Positions 23,783 through 31,431 of a stretch of 64,000 nt of DNA are shown piece after piece. Origin of the DNA: Streptomyces lydicus (GTDB taxonomy: Bacteria; Actinomycetota; Actinomycetes; Streptomycetales; Streptomycetaceae); assembly GCF_001729485.1 (NCBI RefSeq), contig NZ_CP017157.1, forward strand, positions 6,820,001 to 6,884,000, given 5' to 3'. Position numbers and translations under genes: made by a program. Under the pieces are notes generated by a model. That model ran no database searches, had not been told where the DNA came from, and saw only the letters and a program-made list of their open reading frames with translations. Position 1 is the stretch's first letter. Every line of letters begins with the position of its first letter.

Positions 23783-24433
23783 TTACGGGGCCGGGCGGGC
23801 GCCCGCCACGCTCCGTGATCCCGCCGCCTCCGGCCAGGCCCTCATCGCCAGCTCGACTACCGCCTCCAGCGCCGTGCGCTCCGCGCCGTCCCGCGCCTGC
23901 TGCGAGATGCCCTGGATGACGGCGCCCACATAGTCGGCCAGCGCGTCGGCGTCCGTGTCGGCGGGCAGCTCGCCGGCGGCGACGTCCGCCCGGACGGCGC
24001 TCGCGATCTCCCGGAGGTTGGACCGCCTCATCTCCCGCAGGGACGCGGCGACTTCGGCGGAGGCAGGCGAGATGTTCAGGGCGGCGCTGATGACGAGGCA
24101 GCCGCGGGGGCGGCCGGGCGCGGTGTACTCGGCGGCGGCCTCGCGCAGCGCCCGCTCGACGCCGCGGCGGGCGGTGGGCTCCTCGGCCACGGCCCGGGAG
24201 ATGAAGCCGCCGTAGAGGCGCCCGTACTCGGCGACGACCTCGTCGAACAGTGCGCGCTTGTCGCCGAAGGCGGCGTAGAGGCTGGGCGCGCCGATGCCCA
24301 TGGCGCGGGTCAGGTCGGAGATCGAGGTGGCCTCGTAGCCCTGCTCCCAGAAGGACCGGACCGCCTGCTCCAGGGCCGTCTCCCGGTCGAAGGACCGGGG
24401 CCGGCCGCGCTGCTTCGTTTCCTTGGTCGCCAT
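23783..24433 (-). CDS. TetR-family transcriptional repressor
   Basis: 216 residues. The helix-turn-helix region is RPRSFDRETALEQAVRSFW through SISDLTRAMGIGAPSLYAAFGDKRALF (residues about 10-60). The C-terminal ligand domain carries the pattern GRPRGCLVISAALN seen in the YcdC/TetR_C_16-like group. It is divergent from an SDR gene with paired inverted repeats between, so it probably represses that gene and itself. Effector unknown. Confidence 0.9.
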   Translation of the reverse strand: MATKETKQRGRPRSFDRETALEQAVRSFWEQGYEATSISDLTRAMGIGAPSLYAAFGDKRALFDEVVAEYGRLYGGFISRAVAEEPTARRGVERALREAAAEYTAPGRPRGCLVISAALNISPASAEVAASLREMRRSNLREIASAVRADVAAGELPADTDADALADYVGAVIQGISQQARDGAERTALEAVVELAMRAWPEAAGSRSVAGARPAP

Positions 24434-24445
24434 GGAGGAATTTTA

Positions 24446-24496
24446 TAGCGACCGGTACGGAACGCGTGCTACGGTTTTTCTGTAGCGAGCGATACA
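24446..24496. promoter_or_regulatory. TetR operator region with imperfect palindromes
   Basis: TGTAGCGAGCGATACA at 24481-24496 is an imperfect 16-bp palindrome (6 of 8 pairs). A related sequence TATAGCGACCGGTA lies at 24444-24457. Two similar sites in a divergent TetR/SDR promoter suggest a repressor operator. Confidence 0.5.
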
Positions 24497-24553
24497 TAAA
24501 TCGTCCGCCGCGCGGAGGCCGCGCGCGGACACCGATCGGGGAGGGGCACCGCC

Positions 24554-25327
24554 ATGGGCGCGCTCAGCGGCAGGACGGCACTGGTGACGGGCGGCAGCAG
24601 GGGGATCGGCCGGGCGATCTCGGAACGGCTGGGGCGGGACGGGGCGCGGGTCGGCGTGCACTACGGCCGCGACGAGACCGCGGCCAAGGAGACGGTCTCG
24701 GCGATCGAGGCGGCGGGCGGCGAGGCGTTCGCGCTCCGGGCCGAGCTGGGCGTGCCGGGGGACGCCGAGGCGCTGTGGGCGGCGTTCGACGAGCAGGCCG
24801 AGGGGCTGGACATCCTGGTCAACAACGCCGGGATCAACAAGGCGGTCGACGGGACGCTCAAGGGCATCGGCGAGCTGACGGTGGCGGACTTCGACCACCT
24901 CTTCGCGGTGAACACCAAGGCGCCGTTCTTCGTCGTCCAGCAGGGACTGTCCCGGCTGCGGGACGGCGGACGCATCATCAACACCTCGACGGGGCTGACG
25001 CGCGGGGCGGCCAAGCCCGAGCTGATCGCCTACGCCATGACCAAGGGCGCGCTCGACGTGTTCACCTCGACGCTGGCGAAGGATCTGGGCCGGCGCGGCA
25101 TCACCGTCAACGCGGTGGCGCCCGGCGCGGTCGACACCGACATGAACGCCGGCTGGCTGCGGGGCGGGAGCGCCGACGCGGCGCGGGAGAGGCTCCGGGC
25201 GATATCCCCGCTCGGCCGGGTCGCGGACGCCACCGACATCGGCGACATCGTGGCCTTCCTGGCCTCGGACGACAGCCGGTGGGTGACCGGGCAGTGGATC
25301 GACGCGACGGGAGGCGCCCTGCTCTGA
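24554..25327 (+). CDS. SDR-family oxidoreductase
   Basis: 257 residues of the classical short-chain dehydrogenase type. The NAD(P) motif is TGGSRGIGRAISERL (TGxxxGxG), followed by NNAGINKA. The catalytic residues are Ser in NTSTG and Tyr/Lys in YAMTKGALD, and the typical ending ITGQWIDATGG-like VTGQWIDATGG is present. It is divergent from the TetR gene, which likely controls it. Substrate unknown; such pairs often respond to xenobiotic aldehydes or ketones. Confidence 0.92.
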   Translation: MGALSGRTALVTGGSRGIGRAISERLGRDGARVGVHYGRDETAAKETVSAIEAAGGEAFALRAELGVPGDAEALWAAFDEQAEGLDILVNNAGINKAVDGTLKGIGELTVADFDHLFAVNTKAPFFVVQQGLSRLRDGGRIINTSTGLTRGAAKPELIAYAMTKGALDVFTSTLAKDLGRRGITVNAVAPGAVDTDMNAGWLRGGSADAARERLRAISPLGRVADATDIGDIVAFLASDDSRWVTGQWIDATGGALL

Positions 25328-25438
25328 CGAGGCGTCGCCCGCCGGGGTGTTCCGGTGCCTCCCGGTCACCGGCGCGACGGGAAATCGTCCGCCTCCGTTC
25401 GGGTGCGCCACCGGCCCGCGGGGGCCGCCCTCTGATAG

Positions 25439-25454
25439 ATTGGTCTATACCACA
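25439..25454. promoter_or_regulatory. dre site (DasR operator) before nagB
   Basis: ATTGGTCTATACCACA holds the palindromic core TGGTCTATACCA, matching the DasR-responsive element. It ends 41 bases before the nagB start. DasR repression, relieved by glucosamine-6-phosphate, is established for nagB in S. coelicolor. Confidence 0.9.
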
Positions 25455-25494
25455 TGACGGCGTAGCACCACTCTCCAGAACGGCAGGCCAAAGC

Positions 25495-26277
25495 GTGGAA
25501 GTTGTCATCGTTCCGGACGCCGCGGCAGGCGGCGAGCTGATCGCGGAGGCCGTCGCCACCCTGCTGCGGCGCAGGCCCGACGCGCTGCTCGGTGTGGCCA
25601 CCGGCTCGACCCCGCTGCCCATCTACCAGGCGCTGGCGGCGAAGGTCCGGGCCGGCGCGGTCGACGCCTCGCGTACCCGCATCTGCCAGCTCGACGAGTA
25701 CGTCGGGCTGCCGGCCGGGCACCCCGAGTCCTACCGCTCGGTGGTGCTGCGCGAGGTGGTCGAGCCGCTCGGTCTCGACGAACACGCCTTCATGGGCCCC
25801 GACGGCACGGCCGAGGACGTCCAGGCCGCCTGCGAGGCGTACGACCGCGCGCTGCGCGAGGCCGGCGGGGTGGACCTCCAGCTGCTCGGCATCGGCACCG
25901 ACGGACACATCGGCTTCAACGAGCCCTGTTCGTCGCTCGCTTCCCGCACCCGCATCAAGACGCTGACCCGGCAGACCAGGGAGGACAACGCCCGGTTCTT
26001 CGACAGCCTCGACGAGGTCCCGCACCACGTCATCACCCAGGGCATCGGCACCATCCTGGAGGCCCGCCACCTGGTGCTGCTGGCCACCGGCGAGGGCAAG
26101 GCGGACGCGGTGGCCCATGCCGTCGAGGGCCCGGTCGCCGCACTGGTCCCGGCCTCGGCGCTCCAGCTCCACCCGCACGCCACGGTCGTCGTCGACGAGG
26201 CCGCAGCCTCCAAGCTGAAGCTCGCGGAGTACTTCCGCGCCACCTACGCGGCCAAGCCGGACTGGCAGGGCATCTAG
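25495..26277 (+). CDS. nagB: glucosamine-6-phosphate deaminase
   Basis: 260 residues from GTG 25495. NagB converts glucosamine-6-phosphate to fructose-6-phosphate and ammonia, the last step of GlcNAc use. The active site is intact: Asp67 in CQLDEYVGL, and Asp136/His138 in GIGTDGHIGFNEP. The length equals that of the S. coelicolor enzyme. The dre site upstream places it in the DasR regulon. Its TAG stop is part of the CTAG duplicated by the inserted element directly downstream, so the insertion left the protein whole. Confidence 0.96.
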   Translation: MEVVIVPDAAAGGELIAEAVATLLRRRPDALLGVATGSTPLPIYQALAAKVRAGAVDASRTRICQLDEYVGLPAGHPESYRSVVLREVVEPLGLDEHAFMGPDGTAEDVQAACEAYDRALREAGGVDLQLLGIGTDGHIGFNEPCSSLASRTRIKTLTRQTREDNARFFDSLDEVPHHVITQGIGTILEARHLVLLATGEGKADAVAHAVEGPVAALVPASALQLHPHATVVVDEAAASKLKLAEYFRATYAAKPDWQGI

Positions 26278-26335
26278 GGGCTTTCGTTTGGATCAAGCCG
26301 GGCTCGCGGGGTCATGCCTGATTCAGACAAAGGCC
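26278..26335. mobile_element. 58-bp palindromic miniature insertion flanked by CTAG
   Basis: Imperfect terminal repeats read inward from both ends: GGGCTTTCGTTTGGATCA on the left and GGCCTTTGTCTGAATCA on the right, aligned with one gap and a few mismatches. CTAG lies at both flanks (26274-26277 and 26336-26339). This looks like a non-autonomous IS5-type miniature element; IS5-type elements are known to target CTAG. It contains no gene. Confidence 0.6.
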
Positions 26336-26339
26336 CTAG

Positions 26340-27305
26340 ATGGTTGAGTCCGATGTTCTTAGTGGTCGTAGGCGATCAGGGATCGTTTGATCTTGGCGTT
26401 GGTGGTCCAGTTGTGCCAGATGCAGGCTGCCAGGGCGAGGAGTCGTTGGCCGGTGCGGGCGAAGACTCCGATCGGGGTTCTTGCTCCGTGCTGTTCGAGG
26501 CTGAGCTGGCCTTTGAGGGTGCCGAAGACGGCCTCGATCCACTGACGGACACGGGTGATCTTCCCGTGCCGGACCGGCTCGTCCTTGCGGTCCGGCCGCA
26601 CCAGGTGAACGCCGAGTCGCTCGGTGAGGAAGGCTTCGAACCCCTTGCTCGCGAAACCCTTGTCGGCCAGGACCACCTGCCCAGCTCGGATGAGGTGGTG
26701 GTCGCGTTCCAGCAGGGCGGTCATCACTTCCCGTTCGCCGAGCTTGGGGTTGGCCAGGCACCAGGTGACGGGCATGCCTTCGGCGGTGGTGACCAGGTAG
26801 AGCCGCAATCCCCAGAAGAAGCGGGAGTGGCTGCGGCAGTAGCCGTAGCCGGCATGTCCGGCCAGATCGGAGCGTTTGACGGTCTCGCGCGAGGCAGCGC
26901 AGGGCAGCGGGGTGGAGTCGATCAGGCGCAGGTCGTCGTGCCAGGTAGGGACCTGGCGGGCCAGTGCTTCGATCACCTGGGAAATCAGCGGTCCGGCCGC
27001 GTTCAGACGCTTGTTGTAGGCGGATTGCTGGGGCAGGTAGCGAAAGAGGTGTCCCAGTCTGGCGTGGGCGAAGCGGACCCAGTGCCGGGCAGAGGGAAAC
27101 CCGAGCAGGACTTGGGCGACGGCCAGGCACAGCAGTTCGGCGTCTGTCAGTTTCGGAGGTCGCCCAATCCGGCGACAAGGGACCACGTGGTCGTCGATGA
27201 ACACGTACAGTGCCGCCAGAAGGGCGTCCAGGCTGGTAGTCACACACGAGCCAACGGGCGCCCTTCGCCATGGTCGCGGCCAGCAGGAACATCGGACTCA
27301 TTCAT
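26340..27305. mobile_element. IS982-family insertion sequence
   Basis: About 966 bp. The ends form an inverted repeat of about 19 bp (ATGGTTGAGTCCGATGTTC on the left, ATGAATGAGTCCGATGTTC on the right), with two mismatches. CTAG flanks both ends (26336-26339, 27306-27309). It encodes one complete transposase on the minus strand. It is inserted just after nagB, splitting nagB from the das operon. The exact boundary could be 3 bases different if the duplication is the 7-base CATCTAG. Confidence 0.85.
26359..27243 (-). CDS. IS982-family transposase
   Basis: 294 residues with an intact DDE triad: Asp109 in LIDSTPLP, Asp194 in VVLADKGF and Glu237 in RVRQWIEAVFGTLKGQ. The N terminus LDALLAALYVFIDDHV and the end NAKIKRSLIAYDH are typical of IS982-like actinobacterial elements. 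There is no frameshift or truncation, so the element may still be active. It is transcribed toward nagB. Confidence 0.93.
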   Translation of the reverse strand: MTTSLDALLAALYVFIDDHVVPCRRIGRPPKLTDAELLCLAVAQVLLGFPSARHWVRFAHARLGHLFRYLPQQSAYNKRLNAAGPLISQVIEALARQVPTWHDDLRLIDSTPLPCAASRETVKRSDLAGHAGYGYCRSHSRFFWGLRLYLVTTAEGMPVTWCLANPKLGEREVMTALLERDHHLIRAGQVVLADKGFASKGFEAFLTERLGVHLVRPDRKDEPVRHGKITRVRQWIEAVFGTLKGQLSLEQHGARTPIGVFARTGQRLLALAACIWHNWTTNAKIKRSLIAYDH

Positions 27306-27342
27306 CTAGGGGCGGCTCGGCACGGGCCGGGCTCGGTCGCCG

Positions 27343-27783
27343 TCAGGTGATCCAGTGGGGTCGTGGGGTGGTGGACGCGGGCGAGGGACCCTCGGCGTGG
27401 GCGGTGGTTCTGCGGCGTACGGCCTCGCGGAGGGTGTCCGGGGGCGCTGTACAAGGGATGCGCGGGCGCTGTGCGAAGGTGCCGGGGTCGAGCCGGGTAC
27501 CGGTGCGTGCCGCGGCGCGCAGCAGTCGGACGCGTTGCGGTGCGGGTTTGAGGCAGCCGGTCTGCTCGTCGGCGGGGATCCTGCTCAACCGGTCGTCCGT
27601 CGCCGTGCGCGTCGGGGCGTGCTGCGGGGCCGGCCCCGGGACGGGCTGATGGCCGGCGCGTCCGCCGCGACCGGGTGTTCGCTCCCGTTCGTTCGCGCCC
27701 GGCCGGCGCTCGTCGGTCTCGCCGTGGGCCGGCTGCTCGGCGGAGGGTGGGCGCGGGCACGGTGCGGTGCGGTGCGTCCTCAT
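27343..27783 (-). CDS. hypothetical protein, doubtful
   Basis: An open frame of 146 codons with high third-position G/C, which argues weakly for coding. The product is Pro/Arg/Thr-rich, begins MRTHRTAPCPRPPSAEQ and ends in STTPRPHWIT. No domain or membrane segment is recognised. Other frames of the same stretch are also open, so this could be non-coding. It lies between the IS right end and dasD and ends 38 bases from the element. Confidence 0.25.
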   Translation of the reverse strand: MRTHRTAPCPRPPSAEQPAHGETDERRPGANERERTPGRGGRAGHQPVPGPAPQHAPTRTATDDRLSRIPADEQTGCLKPAPQRVRLLRAAARTGTRLDPGTFAQRPRIPCTAPPDTLREAVRRRTTAHAEGPSPASTTPRPHWIT

Positions 27784-27877
27784 CGTCGGGCCGGCCGCGA
27801 CCGGTTCTTCCCGCCGTGGTTCGCCTACCGCGGCGCCGCCGGGCGGGCGGCGCCGGGCCCGCGGCGGGCGCCGGTTC

Positions 27878-29464
27878 TCAGGCCCGCTCCCCCGGCCACC
27901 GGCCCGTGAGGGCCTCGGCGGCTGCCTGGCCGCAGACGCGGGCGGCGCCGTGGGTGGCGAGGTGGAGGGCGCCGCGGGGCGCGGCCCCGGGAATGCCCAT
28001 CTCGACGACCGCGGTGTCGGGGCGGGCGGCGAGGAGCGCGGTGAGCGCCTCGGCCATCCAGGGATGGCGGTGCAGGTCGCGTACGACGGCGACGATGCGG
28101 CGGCCGGCGGCCGCGGTGAGCAGGCCGCCGATCAGTGCGGCGGTCCCGGCCGCGGCGGCCGACTCCGCGGTGCGGGTGGCGGTTTCGGTGCCGGGCAGGA
28201 GGCGGGCCAGTTCGGCGCCGACGCCCCACGGGGTCTCGTCCCCCACCGCGATGTTGGCGAGCGGGGTGAAGGCCGCGACGTACGCGGGGGCGGTGAGCGG
28301 CGGGTAGCGGTGGCCGTCGCCCGGCGTGCGGCGCAGCGCGCGGCGGGCCGCGGTCAGACCGATGTCCGGTGCGGGCGTGACCCCCTCGGTCGCGCCCGGG
28401 CCCCCGGGCCGGCGGGCCAGCGCCCGCGCCCGTGCGGCGGCGTCGGCGAGCCGCTGCTCCGGCAGTTCGCCGTCGCGCACCGCGCGCACCAGGGCGTCGC
28501 GCAGCCGCAGCACGGTGTCCTCGTCGGCCAGTCCGCCGCCCACACAGATCGCGTCGGCGCCGGCCGCGACGGCGAGGACGCTGCCGCGCTCGATGCCGTA
28601 GGTGGCGGCGATGGCCCGCATCTCCATCCCGTCGGTGACGATCAGCCCGTCGAAGCCGAGGCCGCCCGCGGCGACCGGGGCGCGCAGCAGGCCGTGCAGC
28701 GCGGCCGGGCTGAGGGTGGCCGGGTGCGCGCCGTCGAGGGCGGGCAGCAGGATGTGCGCGCTCATCACGGCCCGGGTGCCGGCGGCGATCGCCGCGCGGA
28801 ACGGCACCAGTTCGCGCTCCTGGAGGGTGGCCAGGTCGGCGGTGATCCGCGGCAGGTCGTGATGGGAGTCGACGGCGGTGTCACCGTGCCCGGGGAAGTG
28901 CTTGGTGCAGGCGGCCACTCCGGCGGACTGCAGGCCCTCCACGTAGGCGGCGGTGTGCCGGGCCACCAGCTGCGGATCGGCGCCGAAGGAGCGGACCCCG
29001 ATGACCGGGTTGTCCGGGTTGGAGTTGACGTCGGCGGAGGGCGCCCAGTTGAGGTTGACCCCGCACGCGGCCAGCCGGCGGCCCAGCTCGCGGGCGACCG
29101 CACGGGTCAGCGCGGTGTCGTCGACGGCGCCCAGCGCGTGGTTGCCGGGGAAGGAGGAGCCGCCGCGCACTTCGAGGCGGGTGACGTCGCCGCCCTCCTC
29201 GTCGACGGCGACCAGCAGGTCCGGCCGCTCGCGGCGCAACCGGGCGGTCAGCGCGGCGAGTTGGGCCGGGTCCTCGATGTTGCGGCCGAACAGGCCGACC
29301 GAGACCAGGCCCTCGCCGAGCCGGCGCAGCAGCCAGTCGGGGGCGGTGGTGCCGGTGAAGCCGGGCTGGAGGACGGCGAGCGCGTCGCGGGTGAGGGTGT
29401 CGGCGGGGCGTACCGGGCGTGCGGAGCCCGCGGAACCTACGAAAGAAGTCATGGACTGCGTCAT
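27878..29464 (-). CDS. dasD: GH3 beta-N-acetylhexosaminidase of the das operon
   Basis: 528 residues from ATG 29464; 4-base overlap with the dasC stop. Family 3 glycosidase with the NagZ-type signature ACTKHFPGHGDTAVDSHHDL, which supplies the catalytic His, and the nucleophile region GLIVTDGMEMRAI. It cleaves terminal N-acetylglucosamine from chito-oligosaccharides. No signal peptide is seen, so it acts in the cytoplasm on imported sugar. The C-terminal 150 residues resemble the accessory alpha/beta domain of longer GH3 members. It ends the dasABCD operon. Confidence 0.92.
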   Translation of the reverse strand: MTQSMTSFVGSAGSARPVRPADTLTRDALAVLQPGFTGTTAPDWLLRRLGEGLVSVGLFGRNIEDPAQLAALTARLRRERPDLLVAVDEEGGDVTRLEVRGGSSFPGNHALGAVDDTALTRAVARELGRRLAACGVNLNWAPSADVNSNPDNPVIGVRSFGADPQLVARHTAAYVEGLQSAGVAACTKHFPGHGDTAVDSHHDLPRITADLATLQERELVPFRAAIAAGTRAVMSAHILLPALDGAHPATLSPAALHGLLRAPVAAGGLGFDGLIVTDGMEMRAIAATYGIERGSVLAVAAGADAICVGGGLADEDTVLRLRDALVRAVRDGELPEQRLADAAARARALARRPGGPGATEGVTPAPDIGLTAARRALRRTPGDGHRYPPLTAPAYVAAFTPLANIAVGDETPWGVGAELARLLPGTETATRTAESAAAAGTAALIGGLLTAAAGRRIVAVVRDLHRHPWMAEALTALLAARPDTAVVEMGIPGAAPRGALHLATHGAARVCGQAAAEALTGRWPGERA

Positions 29465-30300
29465 CCCTTCACTGCGCCGGAGGTGAGCCCGCCGACCGCC
29501 TTGCGTTGCAGGATCAGGAAGAGGACCAGGATCGGGACGGCGAAGATCGAGGCGGCGGCCATCGTGGCGCCCCAGTCGTCCCCGAACGCGGTCTGGAACT
29601 GCGAGAGCCACAGCGGCAGGGTGCCCGTGGCCGGCTCCTTGTTGAGGACCAGCACCAGCGGGAACTCGTTCCAGGCCGTGATGAAGCCGAAGAGTGAGGT
29701 GGCCATCAGGCCGGGTGCCAGCAGCGGGAAGACGACCTTGAGGAATGCCTGGCGGCGTGAGCAGCCGTCGACCATCGCGGACTCCTCCAGTTCCTTGGGC
29801 ACCGCGGCGACGTAGCCGCGGAGGGTCAGCAGGGTGAAGGGCAGCACCATCAGCATGTAGAAGAAGGTGAGCGGCACCAGGCTGTTGAGCAGGTCCGCGT
29901 CCCGCACGATGAGGTAGATCGAGATCACCATCACCTCCCAGGGCGCCATCTGGGCGACCATGAAGGTCAGCAGGATGCCCTTGCGGCCCTTGAAGCGCAT
30001 CCGGGTGAGGGCGAACGCCCCGCAGAGCGCGATGACCAGCGAGAGGCCGACCGCCAGGACGGTCACCAGCACCGAGTTCCCGGCGAGGGTCCAGAAGTTC
30101 GGGGCGTTCACGGCCGTGGCGAAGTGTTCGAGGGTGCCGTGGAAGGGGAACCACACGGGGTCTTCGCTGAGGATGTCCCGGGTCGGCTTGAAGGCCGTGT
30201 TGAACATCCAGTAGACGGGGAAGACGAAGCCGAGGGCGAGCACGGCCGCGACGGCGTTGGGCCAGATGCGGCCGGCGGTCGGGAAGGCAGCGCGCTTCAC
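29461..30300 (-). CDS. dasC: ABC transporter permease DasC
   Basis: 279 residues from GTG 30300, overlapping the dasB stop (GTGA). Six predicted helices start at PNAVAAVLALGFVFPVYWMF. The EAA loop that meets the ATPase reads KELEESAMVDGCSRRQAFLK. It forms with DasB the membrane channel of the chitobiose/(GlcNAc)2 importer, which is energised by the shared ATPase MsiK encoded elsewhere; no ATPase gene lies in this operon. Longer frames toward 30825 are shadows of dasB. Confidence 0.94.
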   Translation of the reverse strand: MKRAAFPTAGRIWPNAVAAVLALGFVFPVYWMFNTAFKPTRDILSEDPVWFPFHGTLEHFATAVNAPNFWTLAGNSVLVTVLAVGLSLVIALCGAFALTRMRFKGRKGILLTFMVAQMAPWEVMVISIYLIVRDADLLNSLVPLTFFYMLMVLPFTLLTLRGYVAAVPKELEESAMVDGCSRRQAFLKVVFPLLAPGLMATSLFGFITAWNEFPLVLVLNKEPATGTLPLWLSQFQTAFGDDWGATMAAASIFAVPILVLFLILQRKAVGGLTSGAVKG

Positions 30301-31334
30301 AGCCCGTTCTCCTCTTGCTGTTCCTGCTTGAACGTCAGACGCAGGTAGTAGGCGGTCATGGCCAGCAGCACCGCGATCGTCAGCAGCGAGATCGCGGCGC
30401 CCATCCCGAAGTGGAGGTTGCCGACGCCCTCGGTGAAGGCGTAGATCGGCAGCGTCTCGGTGAGCCGGTCCGGCCCGCCCTGGTTGATCGCGAAGATCTG
30501 CGGGAACGCCTTGAAGACCCAGATGACCTCCAGGAACGTCGTGGCGAGGAAGAACGGCTTGAGGAACGGGAAGGTGACGGAGGTGAAGACCTTCCAGGTG
30601 CCGGCGCCGTCCATCCGGGCCGCCTCGTAGAGCTCCTTGGGGATCGTGGTGGTGGCCGCGTACAGGTTGAGCGCCACGAACGGCAGCGACTGCCAGACGA
30701 TCAGCACGGTGATCACGAAGAAGGTCGACAGCTGGGAGCCGACCCAGTCGTAGTGGGCCATGGAGTGCCGGCCCAGCCTGTCCAGCACCCAGTTGACGAC
30801 GCCGTAGCGGGCGTCGAAGAGCCACTGGAAGACGGTGGTGGCGGCGATCGTCGGCATCGCCCAGGCCAGTACCAGCGCGGCGGACAGCACCAGGCGCATG
30901 GTGGTGCCGAGGCGGGCCAGCAGCAGTCCGATCAGCACCCCGATCACCATGATCAGGACGACGTTGACGGCGGTGAAGACGACGGTGCGCGAGGTGACCC
31001 GCCAGAACTGCTCACTGCCCAGGACCTCCTGGTAGTTGCCGGTCCCGCGCCAGTCGGTGAGGTGCTGGATCAGCTCCTTCATGTTCAGGTTCTGGAAGGA
31101 GAGCAGCAGGTTGCGGACCATGGGCCAGCCCAGGAACACGGCGGTCGCGAGCAGGGCGGGCAGCAGCAGGAGGTACGGGGTGCGGCGGGCGGGAGTGGCC
31201 GCGGTGCGGCGGGCGGAAGCGGCGGGAGTGCCGCGGCCGGGCCGCCGGCCGCTGCCGCGCCGGGCGGGCGGTGCGCCTCCCTTGCCGGTCCGCGGCGCGG
31301 TCTGGTCCGCCGCGTCGTCGAGCTGCACTGCCAT
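30297..31334 (-). CDS. dasB: ABC transporter permease DasB
   Basis: 345 residues. A basic, Ala/Arg/Gly-rich cytoplasmic tail of about 50 residues precedes six helices beginning at YLLLLPALLATAVFLGW. The EAA loop is KELYEAARMDGAGTWKVF. It pairs with DasC to import N,N'-diacetylchitobiose delivered by DasA. The gene lies 97 bases after dasA and overlaps dasC by 4 bases, so B, C and D are translationally coupled. Confidence 0.94.
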   Translation of the reverse strand: MAVQLDDAADQTAPRTGKGGAPPARRGSGRRPGRGTPAASARRTAATPARRTPYLLLLPALLATAVFLGWPMVRNLLLSFQNLNMKELIQHLTDWRGTGNYQEVLGSEQFWRVTSRTVVFTAVNVVLIMVIGVLIGLLLARLGTTMRLVLSAALVLAWAMPTIAATTVFQWLFDARYGVVNWVLDRLGRHSMAHYDWVGSQLSTFFVITVLIVWQSLPFVALNLYAATTTIPKELYEAARMDGAGTWKVFTSVTFPFLKPFFLATTFLEVIWVFKAFPQIFAINQGGPDRLTETLPIYAFTEGVGNLHFGMGAAISLLTIAVLLAMTAYYLRLTFKQEQQEENGL

Positions 31335-31431
31335 GGGCCCCTGCTCCCCCTCGTAGCCGTGATGGTTCCCTGCACCTGCGGACGCGCGTACGGGGCCGGG
31401 GACGGCCGGCCCCGTACGCAGCCGGTGGCGT

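Noticed and set aside
27310..27910. Several overlapping open frames on both strands between the IS and dasD
   Set aside because: All are open because of high GC. Only the minus frame at 27343-27783 shows modest codon bias and is listed with low confidence; the plus-strand frames run antisense into dasD.
29465..30825. Long N-terminal extensions of dasC and dasD frames
   Set aside because: The extra codons are out-of-frame readings of the upstream das genes. The 4-base overlapping starts fit family lengths.
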